DNA from: Streptomyces noursei
Lineage (GTDB): Bacteria; Actinomycetota; Actinomycetes; Streptomycetales; Streptomycetaceae
DNA: 64,000 nt
Direction: 5' to 3'
Assembly: GCF_001646665.1 (NCBI RefSeq)
Contig: NZ_LWBU01000373.1
Location: 226,885-290,884, forward strand
In this document: one piece after another, positions 9,168 to 16,828 of the stretch
How the letters are laid out: every line of letters begins with the position of its first letter
How positions within the stretch are numbered: position 1 is the stretch's first letter
Notes under the pieces: model-generated
Seen by the model: the letters and a program-made list of their open reading frames with translations, nothing else
What the model was told of the DNA's origin: nothing
Database searches by the model: none
Program-made: the position numbers and the translations under genes

Positions 9168-9799
9168 AGGGAGCCGACCGGGTGAGGATCCCGCTTCCCG
9201 CACCGCGCCACCCCGCCACCGGCGACGACGCCGCGCCGGCCTCCGCCGCCGTGCCCGACGCCCCGCCCGCGTCCGACGCCCCGTCCGGGCGCCGCCGGAC
9301 CTCCCGGCCCCGGACGGCCGTCGCGCTGGTGCTGGTCCTGGCACTGCTCGGCTGCGGGGCCGGGCTCCTGGTCCGCGCCCAGCAGCTGACCGGGGCGCCC
9401 GCCCTGCACAACCGGGCGCTGACCGACACCGAGGCCACCTCCCGGGTCGTCGACGAGGTCGGCGGGGCGCTCGCCCGGGTGTTCTCGTACGGCCCCGGGG
9501 ACACCGCCACGACCCGCCAGGCGGCGCGACGACTGCTCGCGGGCCGGGCGGCCCGCCAGTACGAGGCGCTGTTCGGCCAGGTCGGGCAACGGGCGGCGCA
9601 GCAGAGGCTCACGCTCACCACGCACGTCGTACGCGCCGGGGTGACCCGGCTCGACGACCGCGGCGCGCAGCTCCTGGTCTTCCTCGACCAGGTCGCGCAG
9701 CGCGCCGGCAAGCCCGCCACCACGGTCGCCGCGCAGCTCTCGGTCACCGCCGAGCTGCACGAGGGCCGCTGGCGGATCGTCGACATCCGATCGCGATAG
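9164..9799 (+). CDS. Mce-associated membrane protein, type 2 (first copy)
   Basis: 211 aa from the ATG at 9164, which overlaps the previous TGA; the longer upstream frame is shadow. It has a Pro/Ala-rich cytoplasmic N-terminus of about 45 residues, a membrane helix (TAVALVLVLALLGCGAGLLV), and an outer domain with NRALTDTEATSRVVDEVGGA, FSYGPGDTATTRQAARRLL, RAAQQRLTLTTHVVRAGVTR and a final EGRWRIVDI. The same motif order occurs in the gene at 10374, showing that both arose from one type-2 ancestor. Likely an accessory subunit of the Mce transporter. Confidence 0.8.
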   Translation: MKGADRVRIPLPAPRHPATGDDAAPASAAVPDAPPASDAPSGRRRTSRPRTAVALVLVLALLGCGAGLLVRAQQLTGAPALHNRALTDTEATSRVVDEVGGALARVFSYGPGDTATTRQAARRLLAGRAARQYEALFGQVGQRAAQQRLTLTTHVVRAGVTRLDDRGAQLLVFLDQVAQRAGKPATTVAAQLSVTAELHEGRWRIVDIRSR

Positions 9800-9814
9800 G
9801 GGGCACCCGCACCG

Positions 9815-10351
9815 ATGGCCCGCACGACGAGAGGCAACCCGCTGCTGACGGCCGCGGCCGCGCTGGCCCTCCTCGCCGCCGGAGGCGCCGGCTGGGGCGG
9901 CTGGTCCTGGTACGCGGCGGCGCACGACGAGTCCGCGGCGTACGCCACCGCCCGCGACGAGGTGCTCGCCGCGGGCGAGCAGGCCGTGCAGAACATGAAC
10001 ACGCTCGACCACCGCGACCTGCGCCGCGGCCTGGACACCTGGCGGTCCTCCGCCACGGGCGAGCTGCTGGCCCAGCTCGACGACGGGCGCCCGCAGTTCG
10101 AGCGGCAGATCCGGCAGGCGCGGACGGTGACCTCGGCGAAGGTGCTGTCCGGCGCGGTCACCGAGCTGGACACCAGGGCGGGACGCGCGAGCGTGATGGT
10201 CGCGCTCCGGATCACGGTGACCCCGCCCGAGGGGAGACCGGCCGCCAAGGAGAGCCGGATGCTCGGCGAACTCACCCGCACCCCCGGGGGCTGGAAGCTC
10301 AGCGCCCTCGGCCAGGCACCGGTCGGCGACACCGCTGCCGCCGCCGACTGA
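9815..10351 (+). CDS. Mce-associated membrane protein, type 1 (second copy)
   Basis: 178 aa. N-terminal membrane segment LLTAAAALALLAAGGAGWGG, then WSWYAAAHDESAAYATARDE with VLAAGEQAVQNMNTLDHRDL, the hallmark helix of Mce-associated proteins. A beta-rich part follows, ending GGWKLSALGQAPVG. It is the paralogue of the gene at 8652 and is followed, like that gene, by a type-2 partner. A 15-base gap separates it from the previous stop, the first non-overlapping junction in the operon since the start of the mce genes. A GGGGCACC stretch before the ATG is a weak ribosome binding site. Confidence 0.8.
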   Translation: MARTTRGNPLLTAAAALALLAAGGAGWGGWSWYAAAHDESAAYATARDEVLAAGEQAVQNMNTLDHRDLRRGLDTWRSSATGELLAQLDDGRPQFERQIRQARTVTSAKVLSGAVTELDTRAGRASVMVALRITVTPPEGRPAAKESRMLGELTRTPGGWKLSALGQAPVGDTAAAAD

Positions 10352-10373
10352 AGGACCCCGGAGGACCGGCACC

Positions 10374-11186
10374 ATGTCGACGACCCGTCACCTCATCAAT
10401 CGCAGGCGCCGCCTGGCGACCGCGCAGGCACCCCGCACCACCGCACCGCCCCGGCACGCCGGACCACCCGACGGCCCCGCCCGCACCACCGGCACCGACA
10501 GAGCCGAAGACACCAGCACCACCAAAACCACCAGCACCACAAAGCGCACCGGCACGAAAAAGCGCACCGGCACTCCCAAGACCACCGACACCACCAACAC
10601 CACCGGCACGGAGGACCGCACCGGACCCACCAGCACCGGTGCCACGTCACCGCCGCGGACCCGCCCGCGCCGCGGGCTGCCCGCCGCTCTGGGCGTCCTC
10701 ACCGTCCTCCTGGGCGGTTTCGCCGCGTGGGCCACCGGGGAGGCGGCCGCCCTGCGCGACACACCGTCCGCCCGCAACGCCGCGCTCACCGACATGGCCC
10801 GCACCAGCGAGGTGAAGGGCCAGGTCACCAAGGCGGTCAACGAGCTGTTCTCGTACGACTACGCCGCCGCCGCGCCGGCCGACCGGGCCGTCCGCACCCA
10901 CCTCACCGGCAAGGCCGTCGAGCAGCACCGCACGATGCTCGCCCCGGTCCGGTCCCGGGCGGCGCAGCAGAAACTCGTCCTCACCACCACCGTCACCCAC
11001 AGCGGCGTCGAACTGATCGACGGCGACCGGGCACGGGTGCTGGTCTACGCGGACCAGAGCAACACCCGTACCGCGGCCAAGAAGGCGGAGACGACGTACG
11101 GCGCCGCGATGTTCGCGGTCGAGGCGGTACGCAAGGACGGCGCGTGGCGCATCGCGGTCATCGACACCCTGGGAGCGGGTTCATGA
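10374..11186 (+). CDS. Mce-associated membrane protein, type 2 (second copy) with Thr/Lys-rich linker
   Basis: 270 aa. The first 100 residues are cytoplasmic and dominated by Thr, Lys, Arg and Pro, with a run of near-repeats such as TSTTKTTSTTKRTGTKKRTG. Then comes a membrane helix (LPAALGVLTVLLGGFAAWAT) and an outer domain with NAALTDMARTSEVKGQVTKA, FSYDYAAAAPADRAVRTHL, RSRAAQQKLVLTTTVTHSGV and a terminal GAWRIAVIDTLG. It is homologous by motif order to the gene at 9164. The low-complexity stretch is the main difference and uses more A-containing codons than its neighbours. GGAGGACCGGCACC before the ATG gives a fair ribosome binding site. The stop overlaps the next ATG. Confidence 0.8.
   Translation: MSTTRHLINRRRRLATAQAPRTTAPPRHAGPPDGPARTTGTDRAEDTSTTKTTSTTKRTGTKKRTGTPKTTDTTNTTGTEDRTGPTSTGATSPPRTRPRRGLPAALGVLTVLLGGFAAWATGEAAALRDTPSARNAALTDMARTSEVKGQVTKAVNELFSYDYAAAAPADRAVRTHLTGKAVEQHRTMLAPVRSRAAQQKLVLTTTVTHSGVELIDGDRARVLVYADQSNTRTAAKKAETTYGAAMFAVEAVRKDGAWRIAVIDTLGAGS
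10503..10640 (+). repeat. Low-complexity ACC/AAG-rich coding repeat
   Basis: Short imperfect repeats of ACC, ACG and AAG codons within the type-2 Mce-associated gene. They encode a Thr/Lys-rich linker and are visibly richer in A than the flanking DNA, which suggests expansion by slippage. Confidence 0.7.
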
Positions 11187-12472
11187 GGTCACGAGAACGG
11201 CCGAGGGCGCGCCGCGGGGTCACCGGGACCGCGGCGGCACTCGCCGCGATGGCCGCGCTGACCGCCTCGCAGGGGCCGGGCTCGGTACCGCCGCCGGCGC
11301 CGGCCGCGCGGGAACCGGCGGCGGGCGGCAGCGCCGGGACGGCCGTGCCCCGGCCGCCGGACGACGGCGTCTACCACACGGAACTGCCCCCGCTCGCGTC
11401 GACCGCGCCCGCCCGGCCGCCCGGAAAGCCCGGCGTGCCCCCGCCCGGCGGGGTGCTGGCGGCCGACCCGGTCACCGCCCACGCCGGCATACCCGCCACG
11501 GTCCTCGTGGCCTACCGGCGCGCCGAGGCGGCCGTGGCCCGTACGGATCCGGGGTGCCGGCTGCCGTGGCAGCTGCTCGCCGCCATCGGCAGGGTCGAGT
11601 CGGGCCAGGCGCGCGGGGGGCGCGTCGACGCGCGCGGCACCACGCTGGAGCCGATCCTCGGCCCGGTGCTCGACGGCCGGGGGTTCGCCCGCATCACGGA
11701 CACCGACGGCGGCGCGTACGACGGTGACGCGGTGTTCGACCGGGCGGTGGGCCCCATGCAGTTCATCCCCTCGACGTGGGCCCGCTGGGGAGCGGACGGC
11801 AACGGCGACGGGCGCCGGGACCCCGGCAACGTCCACGACGCCGCCCTGGCCGCCGGTCACTACCTCTGCGCGGGGGACAGGACCCTCACCGTCAAGGCGG
11901 ACCTGGACCGGGCGATCCTCGCCTACAACCATTCGGGCGCCTACCTGCGGACCGTCCTCGCCTGGCTGGCCTTCTACCAGCGCGGCGCGCACGCCGTGCC
12001 GGACACCACGGGCGTGCTCCCGGTGACCCCCGGCGCGGGTGGCGGCAGCGGCGGCGGCAGGGGAACGGAGCCGGGCCCGCGTCCCGGCCCGGGGGGCCAG
12101 GGCGGGGGCGGCGGGATCGTGGTGGGCCCCCAGCCCTCCGCCCGTCCGCCCGTCGTCCCCGGTCCGCCGACGCACCCGACCAGGCCCCCCGTCACACCGA
12201 CGCCCTCCCCTGCACCGGCACCCACCCCGACTCCCACCCCGAAACCCACTCCGTCGCCGTCCCCCACCCCTTCGCCCACGCCCACCCCCACCCCTTCGCC
12301 GACGGACCCGTCCCCGGACCCGACCTGCCCGTCGCCGTCCCCCGACCCGGCCGGCACGCCCTCCCCGGACCCGTCCCCCGACCCCGGCACGTCCCCCGGG
12401 CAGGGCACCGCTCCGGCGCCCACCGGGGTCTCCGCGGGCGGAGGCTGCTCAGACCCCGCCCCCGCCGCCTGA
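11183..12472 (+). CDS. Secreted lytic transglycosylase (SLT fold) with Pro/Thr/Ser-rich tail
   Basis: 429 aa, starting at the ATG that overlaps the stop of the last Mce-associated gene, so apparently the final gene of the Mce operon. An N-terminal signal region (GTAAALAAMAALTASQGPGS) is followed by a lysozyme-like domain at about 95-280. It shows LPWQLLAAIGRVESGQARGG with a candidate catalytic Glu, AVGPMQFIPSTWARWGADGN, DGRRDPGNVHDAALAAGHYL and AILAYNHSGAYLRTVLAW, all typical of MltB/SLT-type transglycosylases that cleave the MurNAc-GlcNAc bond. The last 140 residues are a Gly then Pro/Thr/Ser tract (TPTPKPTPSPSPTPSP), a wall-spanning or disordered tail. It may open peptidoglycan for the Mce assembly. 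Its last 24 bases overlap the convergent ligase gene. Confidence 0.88.
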   Translation: MRSRERPRARRGVTGTAAALAAMAALTASQGPGSVPPPAPAAREPAAGGSAGTAVPRPPDDGVYHTELPPLASTAPARPPGKPGVPPPGGVLAADPVTAHAGIPATVLVAYRRAEAAVARTDPGCRLPWQLLAAIGRVESGQARGGRVDARGTTLEPILGPVLDGRGFARITDTDGGAYDGDAVFDRAVGPMQFIPSTWARWGADGNGDGRRDPGNVHDAALAAGHYLCAGDRTLTVKADLDRAILAYNHSGAYLRTVLAWLAFYQRGAHAVPDTTGVLPVTPGAGGGSGGGRGTEPGPRPGPGGQGGGGGIVVGPQPSARPPVVPGPPTHPTRPPVTPTPSPAPAPTPTPTPKPTPSPSPTPSPTPTPTPSPTDPSPDPTCPSPSPDPAGTPSPDPSPDPGTSPGQGTAPAPTGVSAGGGCSDPAPAA

Positions 12473-13525
12473 CAGCACCTCACCGAGGTCGTACGTGACG
12501 GGCTCCTCCAACTGCCCGTAGCCGCAGCTCTCCGGCGCACGGTCCGGCCGCCACCGGCGGAACTGGGCGGTGTGCCGGAAGCGGGTGCCCTCCATGTGGT
12601 CGTACCCGACCTCGCACACCAGCTCCGGCCGCAGGGCCACCCACGACAGGTCCTTCTTGCCGGTCCAGCGGCTGGGAGCACCGGGCAGCCGGGCGGTCTC
12701 GTGCGCGGTCTCGTCCGTCCAGGCGGCCCACGGGTGGTCGCCCGGCGACTCCAGCCGCAGCGGTTCCAGCTCCTCGACGAGTTCCGCGCGCCGCTTGGCG
12801 GTGAACGCGGCGCAGACACCGACGTGCTGGAGGGCGCCCCGGTCGTCGTAGAGGCCGAGGAGCAGCGATCCGACGACGGGGCCGCTCTTGTGGAAGCGGT
12901 AGCCGGCCACCACGACGTCGGCCGTCCGCTCGTGCTTGATCTTGTACATCAGCCGGGCGTCGGGCCGGTAGGGCAGGTCCAGCGGCTTGGCGATCACGCC
13001 GTCGAGCCCGGCGCCCTCGTACTGCTCGAACCAGTGGTGCGCCAGGTCGATGTCGGTGGTGGACGGCGCCAGGTGGACGGGGGCGTCGGCGCCGCGCAGG
13101 GCGTCCTCCAGCGCCGCCCTGCGCTCGACGAGGGGCGTGTCCATCAGGGACCGGTCGCCGAGGGCCAGCACGTCGAAGGCGATGAAGCGGGCGGGGGTGC
13201 GTTCGGAGAGCATCGTGACGCGGGAGGCGGCGGGGTGGATGCGTTCGGTGAGCCGGTCGAAGTCCAGCCGCCCCTCGTGGGCGATCACGATCTCGCCGTC
13301 GACGACGCAGCGCTCCGGGAGCCGTGGCGGCAGGCCGGCGACCAGTTCGGGGAAGTAGCGGGTCAGCGGCTTGCCGGTGCGGCTGCCGATCACCAGCTCG
13401 GGGCCGTCCCGGTGGACGACGGCGCGGAAGCCGTCCCATTTGGCCTCGTAGTGCATGCCGGGCGGGATCTTCTTCACGGACTTGGCCAGCATCGGCTTCA
13501 CGGGGGGCATCACCGGCAGGTCCAT
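12449..13525 (-). CDS. ATP-dependent DNA ligase (LigC/LigD ligase-domain type)
   Basis: 358 aa, stand-alone ligase. The nucleotidyltransferase domain carries motif I KWDG (Lys29 in HYEAKWDGFRAVV), the lysine that takes AMP. Also visible are the RTGKPLTRYFPEL region, VDGEIV (motif III), GVIAKPLDLPYRP (motif IV) and MYKIKHERTADVVV (motif V). The OB-fold follows, with GSLLLGLYDDRGALQHVGVC, and ends in TRFRHTAQFRRWRPD. This matches the ligase half of bacterial NHEJ LigD. It lies head-to-head with the polymerase-domain gene at 13600, separated by 74 bases, so both repair functions probably share a promoter region. No Ku gene is in the window. The 3' end overlaps the transglycosylase gene by 24 bases. 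Confidence 0.93.
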   Translation of the reverse strand: MDLPVMPPVKPMLAKSVKKIPPGMHYEAKWDGFRAVVHRDGPELVIGSRTGKPLTRYFPELVAGLPPRLPERCVVDGEIVIAHEGRLDFDRLTERIHPAASRVTMLSERTPARFIAFDVLALGDRSLMDTPLVERRAALEDALRGADAPVHLAPSTTDIDLAHHWFEQYEGAGLDGVIAKPLDLPYRPDARLMYKIKHERTADVVVAGYRFHKSGPVVGSLLLGLYDDRGALQHVGVCAAFTAKRRAELVEELEPLRLESPGDHPWAAWTDETAHETARLPGAPSRWTGKKDLSWVALRPELVCEVGYDHMEGTRFRHTAQFRRWRPDRAPESCGYGQLEEPVTYDLGEVLSGGGGGV

Positions 13526-13599
13526 GGCTCGATTCTGCCCGACCGCCGTGCGGTATGCCCGATATGCGAGGTCTATCCGGGCGCCCTACTGTGACGCCT

Positions 13600-14610
13600 A
13601 TGGGAAACGCGGTGGAGCTGGAGGCCGGCGGGCGGACGGTACGTCTGTCCAACCCCGACAAGATCTACTTCCCCGAGCGCGGCTTCACGAAGCTGGACGT
13701 GGCGCGCTACTTCCTCGCCGTGGGCGAGGGCATCACCCGCGCGCTGCGCGACCGTCCGACGACACTGGAGCGCTTCGTCGACGGAGTCGACGGCGAGTCC
13801 TTCTTCCAGAAGCGCGCGCCCAAGAACCTCCCCGACTGGATCCCCACCGCCCACATCACCTTCCCCAGCGGCCGTTTCGCCGACGAGATCCGCCCCACCG
13901 AGATCGGCGCCGTCATCTGGGCCGCCAATCTCGGCACGCTCACCTTCCACCCCTGGCCCGTTCGCGGCGGCGACACCGACCACCCCGACGAGCTGCGCAT
14001 CGACCTCGACCCGCAGCCCGGCACCGGTTTCGCCGAGGCGGTCACCGCCGCGCACGAGCTGCACGCCCTCCTCGACGAGCAGGGGCTGCGGGGCTGGCCC
14101 AAGACCTCCGGCGGCCGGGGCCTGCACGTGTTCGTGCCCATCGAGCCCCGCTGGGACTTCACCCGCGTCCGGCGCGCCGCCATCGCGGTCGGCCGCGAGC
14201 TGGAGCGGCGCATGGAGGGCCGGGTCACCACCGCCTGGTGGAAGGAGGAGCGAGGCGAGAAGATCTTCGTCGACTACAACCAGACGGCCCGCGACCGGAC
14301 CATCGCCTCCGCCTACTCCATCCGCCCCAAGCCGCACGCCCCGGTCTCCGCCCCGCTGCGGTGGGACGAGCTGGACGACGTCGACCCCCGTGACTTCGAC
14401 CTGGCGACCATGCCCGTGCGCTACGCCGACCACGGCGACGTCCACGCGGACATGGACGACCACGCCTTCTCGCTGGACGGCCTGCTGGAGCTGGCCGCCA
14501 AGGACGAGCGCGACCACGGCCTGGCGGACCTGCCGTACCCGCCGGACTACCCGAAGATGCCGGGGGAGCCCAAGCGGGTACAGCCGAGCCGCGCCAGGAA
14601 GACCGGCTAG
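13600..14610 (+). CDS. LigD-type NHEJ polymerase/primase
   Basis: 336 aa stand-alone archaeo-eukaryotic-primase-like polymerase (PolDom) of the NHEJ system, which fills gaps and adds ribonucleotides at breaks. The metal-binding pair is in DELRIDLDPQPG (Asp135 and Asp137). The SGGRGLHVFVP element (170-180) binds template and nucleotide, and a later acidic residue lies in IFVDYNQTARDRT. The N-terminus (GRTVRLSNPDKIYFPERGFT) is typical of LigD polymerase domains. I chose ATG 13600 because homology begins at once after it; the longer upstream frame is arginine-rich shadow of the ligase gene. The stop lies four bases from the stop of the convergent gene. Confidence 0.93.
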   Translation: MGNAVELEAGGRTVRLSNPDKIYFPERGFTKLDVARYFLAVGEGITRALRDRPTTLERFVDGVDGESFFQKRAPKNLPDWIPTAHITFPSGRFADEIRPTEIGAVIWAANLGTLTFHPWPVRGGDTDHPDELRIDLDPQPGTGFAEAVTAAHELHALLDEQGLRGWPKTSGGRGLHVFVPIEPRWDFTRVRRAAIAVGRELERRMEGRVTTAWWKEERGEKIFVDYNQTARDRTIASAYSIRPKPHAPVSAPLRWDELDDVDPRDFDLATMPVRYADHGDVHADMDDHAFSLDGLLELAAKDERDHGLADLPYPPDYPKMPGEPKRVQPSRARKTG

Positions 14611-14614
14611 CCGG

Positions 14615-16828
14615 TCACAGCTCCTTGATCCGGATGTCGCGGTAGGAGATGACGTCCGTCGTGCCGTGGACCTGGAGCCCGATGTGACCGGTGGCGTACC
14701 GCCGCCCGTCCGTGCCGGGGTCGCCGGCGCGCGGCGGGGAGAACTCCTGGCCGCCGTCGTTGTCGAACTCGTTGATCAGCACCCCGTTGCGGAACACCGT
14801 GTAGTGCTGGCCCTCCACCCGGATCTCGTAGTCGTTCCAGGTGCCCTTCGGCGTCACCCCGGCGCCGCCGAGGCCCACCCGGTCGAACCCGTAGACCGAG
14901 CCCGTCTTGTACATGTCCCCGTCCGGCCGGTCCAGGACCTGGACCTCGTGGCCGAACCTGATGGCGACCCACTCCGGCCGCGGCTCCTCCGGATGGTCGT
15001 GGACGTTCGGGAAGCGGACGAACACACCGGAGTTGGCGTTGCCGGTGCCCGGGGCGTCGTCGCGCCACTGGAGCTTCAGCGAGAAGTCCCCGTACCGCCG
15101 CTGCGGGAACCACAGCATGCCCATGCCCGGCACTGTGGTGCTGCTGGTCATCGAGCCGTCGCCGTTCAGGGAGAACTTCCCGCCGCCGACGTGCTGCCAC
15201 TTGGCGAAGGTCTCCGCCGTACCGTCGAACAGCGTGCGGTAGCCGGTGGTCTGCCCGGGCCTGCCGATGCCGGACTCCCTGGCGGCCCGGTGGATCGTCC
15301 GGTGTTCACGGGCGTCGACGACCCCGTCGGCGAGCAGCCGGTCGAGGACCGCGTCCACGTGCTTGAGGAACAGCGCGTGCGACGACCAGTCCTTCTCGTC
15401 CTCGATCAGCTCGTTGACGGTGCACCGGCCGCGTGTCATCCGGTTCGGTACGCCGGTGTCCACCGTGCCGACGATGACGGTGAGCCGCTCGTCGTACTCG
15501 GGGCAGTTCGGCGCCGGCACGCCCCCGCTCTCCGCGACGTCGAAGCCCACCCGCCCGGCGGCCGAGGTGTTGCCCGCCTTGTCGGTGGCCCGGTGCAGCA
15601 CCGTGTGGTGACCCACCCGGTCCACGACGACCGGCGCGGTGTACGCCAGGTACGGCCCGCCGTCCAGGGAGTACTCCACCTTCTCCACGCCCGAGCCGCC
15701 GGTGTCGGTCGCCGTGACCGTCACGGTGGCGCTGGTGATGAACGCGCCGTCGGAGTTCTTGCTGCCGGTCACCGTGGCCGTCGTCACCGGCGGGGTGGTG
15801 TCCTGGGCGGGCGGGGTGACGACCGTGAACTGCACCGACTTCTCCGCCGCCACGTTCCCGGCCCGGTCGGTGGCGCGGTAGCGGACGGTGTGCGTGCCCA
15901 CCTGGTGGACCATCACCGGTGCGGTGTAGGTCTGCCAGGCGCCGCCGGTGCCGATCGCGTACTCGATGGTGTTGACGCCCGAGCCGGTGTCGGAGGCCGT
16001 GACGGTGACCGTCGCCATGTCCAGGTACTCGCCCTGCCCGTTCTTCTCGCCGCTGACGGTCGCCGAGGTGTCCGGCGGGGTCCTGTCGTCGGTGGGCGGG
16101 GCCACGACGGTGAAGTCCACCGTCTTCACGGCGGAGGTGTTGCCCGCCTTGTCGGTCGCCCGGTGGCGGACGGTGTGGCTGCCCACCTGGTGGACCATGA
16201 CCGGGGCCGTGTACGCCTGCCAGGCCCCGGTGGGGCCCACCGCGTACTCGATCCGGTCCACGCCCGAGCCGCCGGTGTCGGTCGCCGACACCGTGACGGC
16301 GGCGTGGCCGATGTACGCGCCGTCGGCGTTCCGCTCGCCCTCGACCTTCGCGGCGGTCTCCGGCGCGGTGGTGTCCTCGCCGCCGCCCTCGTCCGTCACG
16401 GTGAGGATGCCCTGCATCGCGCCGTGACCGGGGATGGTGCAGTAGAAGCGGTAGCGGCCGGGTGTGAGGGTGACCTGGGCGGTGTGCCGGCCGCCCCGGT
16501 CGTCGTTGGGGTTGGCGAGGATGTTCAGCGGGACGTCGTTGTTGTACTCCGGGTCCGAGACGTCGAACGTCAGGGTGTGGGGCATCCCGGTGGTGTTCCC
16601 GGTGGCCGCGCTGTTCTCGAAGACGATCGTCGTCGCACCCGCCACGGCGGTGGACGGGAAGGTCAGGTAGCGGTCGATGGGGTCGCCGGCCGTCCAGGTG
16701 AGCACCTGCTCCGCCGGGGCCCGCGGTCCGTCGTCGGGCCGGCCGTACGCGGCGGTCGACGTCAGGCCGAGGGTCATCAGCAGGGAGGCGATCAGGGCCG
16801 TCCACAGCCGTGCGGAGTGGTGTCTCAC
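14615..16828 (-). CDS. Secreted cupredoxin - Ig-like repeat - DUF1080 (3-keto-glycoside hydrolase-like) fusion
   Basis: 737 aa from a GTG overlapping the preceding gene's stop. Residues 8-28 are a signal peptide. Residues about 40-145 form a cupredoxin with a full set of type-1 copper ligands: His84 (GMPHTLTFD), Cys130, His135 and Met138 in YCTIPGHGAMQG. Three Ig-like modules of about 95 residues follow, each with the pattern DTTPP, a TATDTGSGV turn, IEYA, YTAPVMVHQVG and HRATDKAGN. A linker leads to a C-terminal DUF1080 domain (about 545-737: LFDGTAETFAKWQHVGGGKF to YRDIRIKEL), a lectin-like fold found in 3-keto-disaccharide hydrolases. Being coupled to a sugar dehydrogenase gene suggests electron transfer or processing of oxidised glycans. 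That role is inferred. Confidence 0.85.
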   Translation of the reverse strand: MRHHSARLWTALIASLLMTLGLTSTAAYGRPDDGPRAPAEQVLTWTAGDPIDRYLTFPSTAVAGATTIVFENSAATGNTTGMPHTLTFDVSDPEYNNDVPLNILANPNDDRGGRHTAQVTLTPGRYRFYCTIPGHGAMQGILTVTDEGGGEDTTAPETAAKVEGERNADGAYIGHAAVTVSATDTGGSGVDRIEYAVGPTGAWQAYTAPVMVHQVGSHTVRHRATDKAGNTSAVKTVDFTVVAPPTDDRTPPDTSATVSGEKNGQGEYLDMATVTVTASDTGSGVNTIEYAIGTGGAWQTYTAPVMVHQVGTHTVRYRATDRAGNVAAEKSVQFTVVTPPAQDTTPPVTTATVTGSKNSDGAFITSATVTVTATDTGGSGVEKVEYSLDGGPYLAYTAPVVVDRVGHHTVLHRATDKAGNTSAAGRVGFDVAESGGVPAPNCPEYDERLTVIVGTVDTGVPNRMTRGRCTVNELIEDEKDWSSHALFLKHVDAVLDRLLADGVVDAREHRTIHRAARESGIGRPGQTTGYRTLFDGTAETFAKWQHVGGGKFSLNGDGSMTSSTTVPGMGMLWFPQRRYGDFSLKLQWRDDAPGTGNANSGVFVRFPNVHDHPEEPRPEWVAIRFGHEVQVLDRPDGDMYKTGSVYGFDRVGLGGAGVTPKGTWNDYEIRVEGQHYTVFRNGVLINEFDNDGGQEFSPPRAGDPGTDGRRYATGHIGLQVHGTTDVISYRDIRIKEL
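15640..16365 (-). repeat. Three tandem Ig-like module repeats (about 290 bp each)
   Basis: Three coding repeats within the cupredoxin fusion gene. The segment around 15895-15950 and that around 16180-16235 are nearly identical, both carrying CCCACCTGGTGGACCAT on the plus strand; the copy at 15610-15660 is more diverged. This suggests recent internal duplication or conversion. Confidence 0.65.

Noticed and set aside
12180..12470. CRISPR-like or satellite repeat in the CCC-CAC-CCC stretch
   Set aside because: It codes for the Pro/Thr/Ser tail of the transglycosylase; there are no regular spacers.
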